From: Candidatus Pseudobacter hemicellulosilyticus
GTDB lineage: Bacteria > Bacteroidota > Bacteroidia > Chitinophagales > Chitinophagaceae
DNA length: 64,000 nt
Reading direction: 5' to 3'
Assembly (NCBI GenBank): GCA_029202545.1
Contig: CP119311.1
Coordinates: 5,394,001 to 5,458,000, forward strand
In this document: positions 37,101-46,290 of the stretch, one piece after another
Position numbering within the stretch: position 1 is the first letter of the stretch
How the letters are laid out: each line of letters begins with the position of its first letter
Translations under genes and position numbers: made by a program
The notes under the pieces: model-generated
Told to the model about the DNA's origin: nothing
Database searches by the model: none
Seen by the model: the letters and a program-made list of their open reading frames with translations, nothing else

Positions 37101-38156
37101 AATGAAAATACCCACCGTAGTAGCATCACCACTTTCCTGCCAGAACGCAGCAGTGGGGAGGCGCCACCAGCTCATCCAGTTATCATAAAGGGCCAGCCGG
37201 AAAGGCAGGAGGCCATCGGGCCCATTCTGCTGGTCGTTCCGCTGTGTAGGGTGTTTATCATTCAGCAGGCTGTCGGCCAGAAGCCCTTCCATTGGTTCGC
37301 GCAAAAATTCTCCGTAGTAATTACGGTCAGGGCTTTTGTCCCCTGTGGGACGGGCCAGCCCTGTTCTTACCGGAGCGTAGCGGGTATTGGGCTGTATCCC
37401 GGTCCAGCGGATCTGCCAGCTAAGCCCGTCTTTTTCTGTAAAGCCCTGCATGCTTTCCTCCAGTTCGGCAAATTCCATAGCCGCGGTCAGCCTGACCACT
37501 ACCTGGTATTGTTTATTGCCGGGAAAATGGTAACTGATCCGGTAAGCCGTGGTCAGCGGCCCTTCTTCCAGCAGCTGCACCTTCATACTGGCTTTGCTGA
37601 AAGCGGGCGAAGACAGCCCCTCTCCCAGCCATTGACCGGCGTTGCCGTATTGCAGGATAGGCGGCCTGGTCTTACCGGAACCATCGGGCAGACAGATCCT
37701 GATCAGCCCATTGCTGAGCTGCACCTGTCCTTTGCCCGGTGTACGTTTTACCGGCTGTTCCATCACTGCCTGTTCAGGCTTACCCGCCAGGAAGCGGAAA
37801 CTGCGTTCCGCGCCTGAAGGCAGGTCTGTAAGCAGGTACAGGGTGGCTGACCGGATCCTACCATTGCCCTCCTCAATATCGGCCAGCTGATAAGAAACGG
37901 TCTTGCCACTGCCGGCTTCCACCACCTTGTACTGTCCTTTCAAAGGCCCCTGGTCGCCAAACTCAAGCCGATAGCGCAGCAGGCTCACCGGCCAGGAAAG
38001 GTCGGGATGCTGCAGCTGGTCTTTGAGCGATAGCAGGATGCCTTCCCGCTGCCAGCCGGCAGCGGGCTTAATAATTTGTAACGTCTGTGTATAACCGATA
38101 AAAGGCCCGGCTAAACAGATCAATAACTGCACTATGACAAATCCCTTCCTTTTCAT
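34182..38156 (-). CDS. Giant secreted protein with heparinase-like region and two Fn3 domains (putative lyase)
   Basis: 1324-residue exported protein (signal peptide about 1-24). Residues about 30-450 are beta-rich (VSYQLADIEEGNGRIRSATL; LTTAYRISYHFPGNKQYQVV). About 430-720 is alpha-helical and rich in aromatic residues, as in an alpha/alpha toroid. About 740-1000 is a beta-sandwich resembling the C-terminal part of heparinase II/III proteins (SRNVVQVGNEYIVIYDDV). About 1100-1275 carries two fibronectin type III domains (ALEWTPVAGADSYTVEASRD and AAISWGQLLGAAQYKLYRRV). The C-terminal tail is about 45 residues. I cannot name a CAZy family; a polysaccharide lyase or glycosidase acting on the PUL's substrate is a guess from layout and neighbours. 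It lies 17 bp before the GH105-like gene in the operon. Confidence 0.75.
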   Translation of the reverse strand: MKRKGFVIVQLLICLAGPFIGYTQTLQIIKPAAGWQREGILLSLKDQLQHPDLSWPVSLLRYRLEFGDQGPLKGQYKVVEAGSGKTVSYQLADIEEGNGRIRSATLYLLTDLPSGAERSFRFLAGKPEQAVMEQPVKRTPGKGQVQLSNGLIRICLPDGSGKTRPPILQYGNAGQWLGEGLSSPAFSKASMKVQLLEEGPLTTAYRISYHFPGNKQYQVVVRLTAAMEFAELEESMQGFTEKDGLSWQIRWTGIQPNTRYAPVRTGLARPTGDKSPDRNYYGEFLREPMEGLLADSLLNDKHPTQRNDQQNGPDGLLPFRLALYDNWMSWWRLPTAAFWQESGDATTVGIFIKEAERWNDGQYLIWGSKERGSILYHWKDGVLDYTFPLAGASRSTGIAAYPHSRDIRQMNASKKPLAYIDQLRRYYGWIPLDKTKDWILDYAASDGAFPKYFKPANAQDKLNRGWLEQSLKAALTGIGTGSERNYGPSPVGSRIFYESIVPAFDINRNAMPAEQYRRLRAWLLFISYVYMDEGLMPVRNLLSGHPNFLMDVKTVPGLCAFLFPGHPQAGMMADHFEKSIQLNYRYHIRPELPLWETRAGRWTENLATYTWAALRPTVRTNFLLRHFYDGQNRVLQPGVSDLGGWLLNTLTPPMDYANGRRTYPPQGAHAHPSDGPPDNLRLLAYDLQQYDPLLAEHLLWATDTTDKPFEGDREKTAVWQEVLNTGTAANNKGTAPSLVSAKYTGYGIVLRSQFGQSDEMQVILQQIDEGPNYRWGRAAKGGNGVIYYNAAGKRYSFNGPEDAGDGPFGDVERVTNFGVKKEPGYRELGPYRSVGRGDLTAPLYDFGFAQSATIYGEASIVDRYHSRNVVQVGNEYIVIYDDVADATVPGRFSWFVAREDNFPFIQQILPNVQPVDADIRSSQSGYHKDPAVLPTKGRYYDGKGDFLTLVSHHVLDVERIPAGAKVMLDNGGVDYIFRSDKPVVFRQDDLAFEGSSGIIRRQAGDGICAALFLGRTIAAAGLRIAVDSANTGISFTTTSTGYSGQCKTAVAQTIRFYLTNPAPGFFYVNGSLVQLKRAADGAYLVSFEKGDNNWQWSNRGVVPAQPVITGYTARNGGAALEWTPVAGADSYTVEASRDNGRTWEKLQQVSVTSALLSGLTNGQKLHVRVMATGSGGFGLPSALYPVYITADAPVRPEGLLVICQGDAAAISWGQLLGAAQYKLYRRVQQAADSSWKLLYTGSRRDYVDQLQPGISYEYSVTAINDNGESPRSHIRNADRTSFLQWYPVPHSGFIRDTEDHENGFPEFNPFIEDKRPILPYPGQH

Positions 38157-38171
38157 CAGGTCTTCATTTTT

Positions 38172-41100
38172 TTACCGGAACAGGAAACTGCCCCACAGAT
38201 ACGGTACCAGCATGGCTTCGGAGGGCACATCAGCGGTGATGCCGGTGGCTTTGTTGCTCCAATACATTCGGGAAGTAGTTTGACCACCATCTCCCCTCAG
38301 CACACCGATATCACCACGGATGGACACACCGGCAGCCGGTTGCAGCTGCAGGACCGATAATGGTATCGAAATTTCATAATTACCTGCCTTTCCTGCCAGC
38401 TGCACCTGGCTGCTGACATCTTCCACCTTATCCATCAGCAGTGTGCTGACAGGCGATGTAAAAGGCACTTTATCTTTTTCCTTAGTACCGGGCACTACAG
38501 CGCGGTACAGCAGGGCCAGCGGTTTTTTATTGACGATGGTCACCAGCAGCCGGCAATCTCCTTCCACCGGTTTGCGGCGGTCAGGATCCGCCTGCGGGTT
38601 GGCGCCGATCATAAGGTCCAGCGCACCACCGGTCTTGAAAGGCGCTACCGGCATTTCCCCGGTATTGGTGAGCAGCTTTTCATCACCGGTGCGGTATACT
38701 ATATAGAGCCTGTCGCCCGCAATGGCGGCGGCAGCGGTGAGGTCGTACGGTTTTGTTTTGGCATCAAAATAAGCCCTGGTACCCCGTTTATCAATATCGA
38801 TCCATTTTGTGCCGGCCCATTCGGTAGTATCACCATCCACTACCGGTTGACTGGCCAGGCGGCCAATGCTCAGCTGTTTAGGTCCCCGGTCCTGCTGGCT
38901 GGCTGCTTCCAGGGCCAGGTGGTAGTTGCGACTTTTTTCCAGGTCCGCTACGGACACGCTGAAACCCAGGTCTGGCAAACGTTTGACTGAATTGAAACCA
39001 TCCAGCCTGACCAGGCTGCTCCTGCCGCCATCCACCAGGTACACATCTCCTTCCTTTGTTTTGGTGATGCTGGGCCAGAAATTCTCTTCGCCCAGGGTAA
39101 TGCTGTCCAGCGGCATATTGCGCCAGGCTTTGGGCATACGCCAGTTGGGCGCCTTGCGCATCACTTCAAACAGGCTGGCCACAAAAATGCCATCCTGCGT
39201 AAATACATAGGGCGTGCCGTGGTTGCCGTTCACCACCCAAAGCGGTCCCAGTTTATCGTCCATGGGCAGCATGCCGCCCATTAAGCGGGTAGGTCCAATG
39301 AGCTGACCAGGCATGTCCGGTACCGGTGCTGTATGTGAGGCATGGAGACCAGGCCAGGGATTGGGGTAGCTCCACATGGCTACACCATCCCGGGTACCAC
39401 TGAATGATTCCCTTTCAAAGGGCGCCATACCCAGGGTCAGGATGGCCCAGCCGTTGGTGCCGGACAGGGCCTGATCACCACCGGAAGAAGCCGGGGGCAG
39501 TACTTTATTGGCCAGCACTTCGGGTGTGGTCATATCATAATAGGGAATGCCCTCTTTATTGAAACGGGTGGGCGCAAAACGAACAGCTTTATCGCCCAGG
39601 CGGGCAATACAGAAAGACAGGTCCGACTGGATAGTGACGCCTCCACTCAGCCCTTTACGGATCACGATCTCATCCGGCTGTACCTGCGCATCCGCGTTTT
39701 TATCCGACCAGATAAAAAAGGCATCAGCTTTCTGGTTAGTGGCATTCAGGTCTACATTCTCCGGCCACAGGGTTTTGAAGCGTTCCTGCTTCAGCAGGTC
39801 CCAGTGTGCTGCGCGGCCCATGGCTGCTGCGGGATAGGCCAGGCCATTCCTTTCAATGAACAGAAAGGCTGTAGAATGGCCGCCAGTGGGACTGCTGTTA
39901 AAGCTATTGCCCCAATATCTTGTGCCTTTGTAGTACAGTGGTGTTTCCGGGCCGGCGCTGCGGAAGGCCAGCCGGAGATCGGCGCTGTCACGGCGATAAT
40001 AGATCCGTTTCAGGAGGGAAGTCCCCTTCTGCCAGTCGAGCGTGAACTCCATAGCGCCATGCCCTTCTTCCACATAATAGAAAGAGCTTTTCTGCTCACC
40101 GTCCAGGGTGCCGCCACCGCCATACTTGGGAGGCCCGTAAAAAGCGTTGAGCAGTTTACCGTCCAGGCTCCAGAGACTGACCCTTTTTGGCAAAAAATCT
40201 TTTTCGGTTACCCATAACTGGTTCTTTTCATCTATGGCCAGTCCTGCCGGATTGTTCATGTGTAAAGGATCATAAGGTCCTACTTTGGGCGCACCGGGTT
40301 TGCCGATAGTGCGCAGGTATTTTCCCTGCGGATCAAAAACCTTGACCGCATGCTGCTGGCCGCGATCACTGATATAAATATTTTCCTGTTTATCCAGGGT
40401 AAGCGCAACGGGTTCTTCCAGCTTATCTACCAGTATCTGCTGTCCTTTGAGAGAGGGGGTTTCTGTGAATGCATCAAAGCGCAGCAACTGATGTTCCGTC
40501 AGCACCAGCAGCCGGCCCTGCGCGTCGAAGCCCAGGCCGGCGGGATGCGGCACGGTCAGGCTGTCCAGCAATTTATTGTTAGCGGCGTCAATGACATAGA
40601 TAAAATTCCGGTCGCGGATACTCACCACTACCAGACCATTGTGAACGGCCATGCCGCTCATGATATTGGTGGAGCTGCTATTGTCCATACCACCTACGGG
40701 TACATTGATCACCAGCTTAACGGTGTAATCATTCTTTGCCGGGTTATTGACCAGGCCATTGATGCGCAGCTGGCTTTGTTTGGACAATTTGGCTGTTTCC
40801 CATACGGAGCCGGTATAAGCGGCCAGCTGTGGCAGGGCTTTTTGGCCCTTGTCTACGGCCAGGAAAGGCGCTGCGGTCCAGTGCCCGCCGATCCAGGCTT
40901 TGCCGCCCCGTTTTTTACCGGTCAGGTCAACCCAGGCCAGGCCATCGGGTCCTTCGGTAACATAACAGCCTAATAATACAACCGGCTCTTTGACGGGCGA
41001 TTGGGCAGCCGGTACAAACACTGCGGCCTGTGGCGGAGTATGATTGGCCAGCCAGGCCCCTGTATGATCAGTGGGCGTTCGCCAGGGTGGGTTGCCGGTG

Positions 41101-41486
41101 GAATAGGTGGCAAACTCATAAAAAGGTTTGATACTGTCTCTCACGATGCCGCGCACACGGTATTTACCGGGCTCAACAAATTTTCCGGGCACGTGGTAGA
41201 GCCCATGGCGGGCAGCGTCTCGGTCGCGGCCCAGGTCGTCCAGGCCATCCCAGTACATCGTGTTCTTACCAGCGGGGAACCAGGTCTCCGCCAGCAGGTT
41301 GCGCACCCGTATCCCTTCATTGTTCTCAATGACGAGCGATACAAAGCCGGCTTTGGTCAGTGTAAAAGGAATGGCAATGGGTGGCTGTCCGGCCGGGGCT
41401 GCTTTTGGGGCGGTCTGACGGGCAGCCAGCTGCCCAAACCAACCCGGCAGCAGCAGTAAAAGAAAAAGGAATCTGGTATTATTCAT
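38172..41486 (-). CDS. Secreted beta-propeller (NHL-like) protein with C-terminal CBM9-like domain
   Basis: 1104-residue exported protein (signal peptide about 1-23). It has an N-terminal FlgD/Ig-like domain at about 35-120 (FTLTKAGFVSLVIENNEGIR). NHL-type propeller strands follow at about 265-470 (GLGFDAQGRLLVLTEHQLLR; DKQENIYISDRGQQHAVKVF; VDGGRSSLVRLDGF later). The C-terminal domain at about 870-1104 opens with VDGDTTEWAG, a mark of CBM9-like carbohydrate-binding beta-sandwiches. No catalytic motif is recognised. It may bind polysaccharide, or act as an enzyme of an undescribed family, since propellers also form lyases and glycosidases. It lies within the PUL operon, 15-18 bp from both neighbours. 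Confidence 0.75.
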   Translation of the reverse strand: MNNTRFLFLLLLLPGWFGQLAARQTAPKAAPAGQPPIAIPFTLTKAGFVSLVIENNEGIRVRNLLAETWFPAGKNTMYWDGLDDLGRDRDAARHGLYHVPGKFVEPGKYRVRGIVRDSIKPFYEFATYSTGNPPWRTPTDHTGAWLANHTPPQAAVFVPAAQSPVKEPVVLLGCYVTEGPDGLAWVDLTGKKRGGKAWIGGHWTAAPFLAVDKGQKALPQLAAYTGSVWETAKLSKQSQLRINGLVNNPAKNDYTVKLVINVPVGGMDNSSSTNIMSGMAVHNGLVVVSIRDRNFIYVIDAANNKLLDSLTVPHPAGLGFDAQGRLLVLTEHQLLRFDAFTETPSLKGQQILVDKLEEPVALTLDKQENIYISDRGQQHAVKVFDPQGKYLRTIGKPGAPKVGPYDPLHMNNPAGLAIDEKNQLWVTEKDFLPKRVSLWSLDGKLLNAFYGPPKYGGGGTLDGEQKSSFYYVEEGHGAMEFTLDWQKGTSLLKRIYYRRDSADLRLAFRSAGPETPLYYKGTRYWGNSFNSSPTGGHSTAFLFIERNGLAYPAAAMGRAAHWDLLKQERFKTLWPENVDLNATNQKADAFFIWSDKNADAQVQPDEIVIRKGLSGGVTIQSDLSFCIARLGDKAVRFAPTRFNKEGIPYYDMTTPEVLANKVLPPASSGGDQALSGTNGWAILTLGMAPFERESFSGTRDGVAMWSYPNPWPGLHASHTAPVPDMPGQLIGPTRLMGGMLPMDDKLGPLWVVNGNHGTPYVFTQDGIFVASLFEVMRKAPNWRMPKAWRNMPLDSITLGEENFWPSITKTKEGDVYLVDGGRSSLVRLDGFNSVKRLPDLGFSVSVADLEKSRNYHLALEAASQQDRGPKQLSIGRLASQPVVDGDTTEWAGTKWIDIDKRGTRAYFDAKTKPYDLTAAAAIAGDRLYIVYRTGDEKLLTNTGEMPVAPFKTGGALDLMIGANPQADPDRRKPVEGDCRLLVTIVNKKPLALLYRAVVPGTKEKDKVPFTSPVSTLLMDKVEDVSSQVQLAGKAGNYEISIPLSVLQLQPAAGVSIRGDIGVLRGDGGQTTSRMYWSNKATGITADVPSEAMLVPYLWGSFLFR

Positions 41487-41504
41487 GGGAATGGGTTATA
41501 GGGT

Positions 41505-44500
41505 TTATTGGAAAGCAATCATTTTACCGGAAACAGAAACGGGCCGCTCATCAGAGACCATCGGGTACCACCAGGAGCCTGGCTTCTTTGCCGCTATTGG
41601 AAGCTGCGCCTGGTACCAGCCTGGTTTACCAGCAATGGCCGTAGCAGGCCGCTCCTGCCATTGACGTTTGGTCCAGACGGTATCTGTGCTGTAAAAAACG
41701 CGGGCATGCAGCGGCTGGGCAGGACCGGCAGCATAGAACTGCACTGCCAGCTCAGCATCAGTTATTGCACCTGCGCACTCGCCCGAGATCAGCGGCAGCG
41801 GCTGTCCCTGGCCTTTCAGGTAATAGTTGAAGTACAGCAGCTCCATGTCCATAGTGCCTGTACGTTCCTTATTACCATTACCACCGGGAATGGGTGCGCT
41901 GTGATTGGCATTGGGTGCAAAGAAATGGTTGGCCGGTGCATTAACAGCCGCCAGCGTAGCCATCACGGCCGGGGGATAGAACCAGTTATCATTGGCAGCG
42001 GCGGCCACAAAATAGGGCGCCGCCATATTTTTAGCCCGCCGGCCGGCATCGAGATAGCGCAGCCAGACAGAACGCTGTTCTTCGGGCATGGCCTGCAGCT
42101 CTTTCAAAAAGGTAGACTGTGTATCATAGAAACCACAGCCATAGGTGGAGAAGGCAGCATGGACATAGGCAGGCGCCAGCCCGGCCAGCATGGTGGTCAT
42201 ATAACCACCCCAGGATACCCCGGTCACCCCTATACGATCTTTCAATACATTCGGTTGCTCATGCAGCAGGTAAAGAGCCTGCACGCAGGACAGCACCCCA
42301 TCAAAAATAGTACTATGGGTAAGATCAGGCAAGGCCGTGAAGCGCTGCTGCCCGTAGGGAAAGCTTTTCCAGTGGCCATTGGACGCGGGCGCCTTTTTAG
42401 GATCGGCGATACCTGGTTCGTCCAAAATCATTACTATATATCCCTGCTTAGCCCAGCTGATGGCTTTGGGCAGCTCGCCCGCGGCATTGCCGCCACCGCC
42501 ATGCAGGAGCAGCAGTCCGGGATACTGACCGGACGCTGCAGGACGTACCAGGATGGCAAACACTTCAGTGGGCACAGGGCCTTTGTCAGTAGTAATTTCC
42601 CGGCTATGGAACAACAACCTGCGCATGCTGATCCCATCACTGGTACTATCGCCCAGTTCTTTAATAATACGCGGCGCTTTGCCATCCAGCCAGCGGGCCA
42701 GCGGGTCCTGGTCTGCATCCGGGCTGCCAAGAAATACAGGCTTTGCACCGGGACTGGTGTTGATCTTTACATTCCTGTAAACCGGTTCTTTGATAATGGT
42801 CTGGTCAATATTATTCCGCAGGAGATAACCGGTATCTGCATTGCTGACCTTGTTCTGGTCAAATATGGTGCCCAGGATACCGGTGGCCTTTCCTGTGATA
42901 GGCTTTTTGGAATCCACCAGGTTCCAGTACCCTTCACCCGGCACAAAGCTTTTGGCATTGGGCGTGCTGGCCTGGACATAATTGCGGCGGATCTCCACAC
43001 CCAGTGTGCCGATGCCATGCAGGGAATCAGGAGACACCAGCGCCAGCGTATTGCAGACAAAAGCCGGCCGAAGGCCATTATCATTGATGACGATATTGTC
43101 GTTGACCACAAAATTCCAGGTAAGGTTATAACGGCCCTGGGCCATCCGCTGGTCAGCGCGGAGGTAGATGCCTTCTGAATTGGAGAGGCGGTTCTCAACA
43201 ATAGTAATATCCGTGCCGCCACAGTAGAACCAGATACCGCGGTTATTCCCTTCCAGGACGTTGCCGCGTACCAGCCAGTCTTCGGCCGACCAGTTCTGGA
43301 ATGCATAGTGGCTTGTCTTATCAGGTATCACGGTCCAGGGTTTATCAACCGTAACGGTGTTGGCTGTATTCTTTACAATCCTGCGCCACTGCCCTGCCCC
43401 TCGTCCGTCCACGATGGCCACCACATCACAGGTGCTGAGGGTGAGGGTGCGGATAGGACCCCAGTTCTTTGAAGTATCAGTGATACTTATAGCAGTAGCG
43501 GCGCTGACTTTCCCCATGCTCATATTGAGCGGATCACCGCCCTGGCTGAGAATAGTTTCACCCTGGTTATGGTATTCAATAGCGCGGCCCTGTACATCAA
43601 AGCGGTTATTGAGCATGACAATATCATCCGCATAGTCAATATTGAAGCCGCCTGTTTCTCCTTTGGGCGCCTGCAGGTCCCCATAGCGGGTGATATGGTT
43701 GTTCTCAATGATGCCGTTATAGGACTCGTTGAAACCAAATCGACCCGCTGAATACCTGAAAGTATTGTTCCGGACAACGAAATTGGTAGAACCATTGCAA
43801 TGCCACATCCAGGGCCAGGTAACAGAGGCTTTGGAATCGAACCAGCAATCGCTGATGACCATCCGGTCTACATAAGACCAGGAAAGCCCCCAGGCCAAGG
43901 CCAGGTCGAACTTGCAATCCTTGGCAAAGAATTTTGATCCTGCGCCACCGGGCTGGTGAATTGCCGGCCGGAAATTCTTGATGCTATGACGCCACTGGCC
44001 GCTGGTATTCACGTTCTGCACCTGCAACTGGCAGAGGCCGGTGAGTGTAGTACCCAGGGGATACAGAATGGCTACGCCTTCCGTAGTACTATCCGGCCAG
44101 CCGCCTTTACCAATAGGATTGGGGTAAGGCGGTGGCGTACCAAAACCGTATTGCAGGATTGTGGCATCAGGGCCATCGCCCTTCAGAACGGTCCGGGAGC
44201 GCATGGTCAATCCAGCGCCGGAAGGGATCTCCAGCCTGTATTTACCGGCAGGCAGGTAAATGACGCCGCCGCCATTTTTATGCGCCAGGTCAATGGCCTG
44301 CTGGATAGCGGCCCGGTCGTCCGCCAGTCCATCTCCCGCTGCCCTGAGCTTCAGGCGTACATCCGTTCTGACATTATAAATATTTTGGGCGAACCAAAAA
44401 TCTGCGCCCCAGGGCACTTTCAGGTTGAAAGGATCGGCAGCGGCTGCACGGCCACTGACAATTTCATCGGCCGTGGATTGTCCCCATGCCTTTCCTGCAC

Positions 44501-46265
44501 CATTGCTGACAATGATCCGGTAAGCCACTCCTTTGCGGATGGCTGCCGGGGCCTTGCATTGCAGGATATAGGCATCGCCTCCCTGCACAGTACAATGCAG
44601 GGGCTGACCGCCTTTGACAGGCTGCAACAGTACTGCGGCGGGTTGCCCTTCTACCCATAAATTCCTGCCAAAAATGCGAAAGTCCTGGCCTGGCATCAGC
44701 TCATCAAATTCAATGCTGACCGCCCTGGCCCTGTTGAGAAAAACAGGCTGGCTGAACAGCGGCCCATTCTTTACCCAGATGGCGATCAACTGTCCTTTAT
44801 CCATTCCATTGAGCGGCAGCTGTGCCGTGATATTGCGGTCAGAGACGCTGACCAGCTTCAAGGCAGAAGCAGGTTTCAATGCTGTTTCCTGGCCGGTCAG
44901 CACCTGGTATAACACCTGTGGCACAGCGCCAAAGAAGGCGCCCTGCAAGCCGAACACATCACCAGGCCCTGCCGTTTCTCCGGCATTGAACACTACCGGC
45001 GCTTCCGCCTGCGTGCCTGCCACCTCTTCTACTTTACCGGATACGGCAATGGTATCCTTACCCAAGGCAGCCGGATTGGTGCTGCTGACAATAGCATACC
45101 AGTTGAAGGACTGGGCGGCCACCGCAGCAGGCAGGTAAGAAATATAACGTTTACCATCAAATGAAGATGGTATAGAAAGCCATTTTTTGGTGATCCAGCC
45201 CGTATCTGCCGGTGCATACCAGATCTCCGCCTTTGCCAGCTTAGTCAGGCCGGTGGCGGTAAAGCTCAGCGCTACCCTCCCGTCTTTCAGTCTTCTGGTC
45301 TTTTCATCCAGCACCTGTGGCAGGACCGGCCCGATCCCTTTTACATAATGATCAAAATACCGCAGCATGTATTTAGCGCCGGGATAATTGATGGCATGGT
45401 TATCATTGGGCGAATAGAACTGGTTCACCGGACCGCGCATCAGGTCGGTAGTGGCCTGCACGGCCATCCAGGACCAGTGCCTGTCGTTGGATGCCGTAGA
45501 AATAAAATAGGGTTTAGTGATCTGTTGCGCCCTGCGGCCCGGGTCCAGCCAGCGCTGGAAACGGGCACGCTCCGTGTCCGGCAGTTTGCCGATCCTGTCC
45601 TTCTCATAGGCCCCCAGCTCAAAATGACCGGAGCCAAAAACAGACCAGGTAGCTTTGATATCCTTGTCGATCAGTGCCGCCACCATAGTAGCCGTATACC
45701 CGCCCCAGGAGGCACCGGCCACGCACATCCTGCTGGCGTCTACACCGGGTTGCGCCCTTAATAAATAGAAAGCCTGGATACTCCCCAGCACTGCATCAAA
45801 AAGGCTGCTGTTGCTGGCGTCCGGGTTGGCCGTGATCATGGTGCTTTTAGTCCAGGTACCCGCAGTTTTGGGATGCCTTTTCTGTGCAGCCGCAATACCG
45901 GGGACATCCAGCACAATAGATGCATATCCTGCCCTGGCCGAACTGACTGCCGCAGGAATATCTGCACTGCCGCCGCCGCCATGCAGGCGCAGCATACCGG
46001 GAAAAGGTCCTTTGCCGGAAGGATACGCAATAGCTGCATAAACAATGGTGGGCACAGGTCCTTCCGGCGTCTGCACCACGCGGGAACGGAACAGGAATTT
46101 ATGCACCCTGATACTGTCTGATACCATCTCGGTACCCAGGTCTTCTTCAATGACCGGCGGTTTACCGGTGAGGTAAGGCGCAAAGGGATCGGACTCCTGC
46201 GCCTGGGCCAGGATGCCCGTACAGAGTACGCTGAAAAGAATAAGCACGGAACGCTGTAATAGCAT
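41505..46265 (-). CDS. Esterase / right-handed beta-helix / esterase triple fusion
   Basis: 1586-residue exported enzyme. ATG 46265 gives a signal peptide (MLLQRSVLILFSVLCTGILA); a longer start at 46310 would overlap the SusD gene. Domain order: alpha/beta-hydrolase 1 (about 30-400; nucleophile Ser186 in GASWGGY, acidic SNDRHW, His in PNDNHAINYPG); a linker beta domain (about 440-590); a pectate-lyase-like beta-helix (about 610-1165; DRAAIQQAIDLAHKNGGGVI, LPAGKYRLE); and alpha/beta-hydrolase 2 (about 1190-1586; Ser1351 in GVSWGGY, AANDNWF, His in PNANHSAPIPG). The two hydrolases are clearly duplicates (both have LHGGGG and LDxPGIA). It probably de-esterifies and cleaves, or trims, an acetylated uronate polymer. 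The helix domain is paralogous to the gene at 60815. Confidence 0.88.
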   Translation of the reverse strand: MLLQRSVLILFSVLCTGILAQAQESDPFAPYLTGKPPVIEEDLGTEMVSDSIRVHKFLFRSRVVQTPEGPVPTIVYAAIAYPSGKGPFPGMLRLHGGGGSADIPAAVSSARAGYASIVLDVPGIAAAQKRHPKTAGTWTKSTMITANPDASNSSLFDAVLGSIQAFYLLRAQPGVDASRMCVAGASWGGYTATMVAALIDKDIKATWSVFGSGHFELGAYEKDRIGKLPDTERARFQRWLDPGRRAQQITKPYFISTASNDRHWSWMAVQATTDLMRGPVNQFYSPNDNHAINYPGAKYMLRYFDHYVKGIGPVLPQVLDEKTRRLKDGRVALSFTATGLTKLAKAEIWYAPADTGWITKKWLSIPSSFDGKRYISYLPAAVAAQSFNWYAIVSSTNPAALGKDTIAVSGKVEEVAGTQAEAPVVFNAGETAGPGDVFGLQGAFFGAVPQVLYQVLTGQETALKPASALKLVSVSDRNITAQLPLNGMDKGQLIAIWVKNGPLFSQPVFLNRARAVSIEFDELMPGQDFRIFGRNLWVEGQPAAVLLQPVKGGQPLHCTVQGGDAYILQCKAPAAIRKGVAYRIIVSNGAGKAWGQSTADEIVSGRAAAADPFNLKVPWGADFWFAQNIYNVRTDVRLKLRAAGDGLADDRAAIQQAIDLAHKNGGGVIYLPAGKYRLEIPSGAGLTMRSRTVLKGDGPDATILQYGFGTPPPYPNPIGKGGWPDSTTEGVAILYPLGTTLTGLCQLQVQNVNTSGQWRHSIKNFRPAIHQPGGAGSKFFAKDCKFDLALAWGLSWSYVDRMVISDCWFDSKASVTWPWMWHCNGSTNFVVRNNTFRYSAGRFGFNESYNGIIENNHITRYGDLQAPKGETGGFNIDYADDIVMLNNRFDVQGRAIEYHNQGETILSQGGDPLNMSMGKVSAATAISITDTSKNWGPIRTLTLSTCDVVAIVDGRGAGQWRRIVKNTANTVTVDKPWTVIPDKTSHYAFQNWSAEDWLVRGNVLEGNNRGIWFYCGGTDITIVENRLSNSEGIYLRADQRMAQGRYNLTWNFVVNDNIVINDNGLRPAFVCNTLALVSPDSLHGIGTLGVEIRRNYVQASTPNAKSFVPGEGYWNLVDSKKPITGKATGILGTIFDQNKVSNADTGYLLRNNIDQTIIKEPVYRNVKINTSPGAKPVFLGSPDADQDPLARWLDGKAPRIIKELGDSTSDGISMRRLLFHSREITTDKGPVPTEVFAILVRPAASGQYPGLLLLHGGGGNAAGELPKAISWAKQGYIVMILDEPGIADPKKAPASNGHWKSFPYGQQRFTALPDLTHSTIFDGVLSCVQALYLLHEQPNVLKDRIGVTGVSWGGYMTTMLAGLAPAYVHAAFSTYGCGFYDTQSTFLKELQAMPEEQRSVWLRYLDAGRRAKNMAAPYFVAAAANDNWFYPPAVMATLAAVNAPANHFFAPNANHSAPIPGGNGNKERTGTMDMELLYFNYYLKGQGQPLPLISGECAGAITDAELAVQFYAAGPAQPLHARVFYSTDTVWTKRQWQERPATAIAGKPGWYQAQLPIAAKKPGSWWYPMVSDERPVSVSGKMIAFQ

Positions 46266-46290
46266 GTAGGTACGTTTATTCACTGTTGGA

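Noticed and set aside
41508..43178. 556-codon plus-strand frame opposite the triple-fusion gene
   Set aside because: It is antisense to a protein with clear catalytic motifs; composition and lack of homology mark it as a codon-bias shadow.
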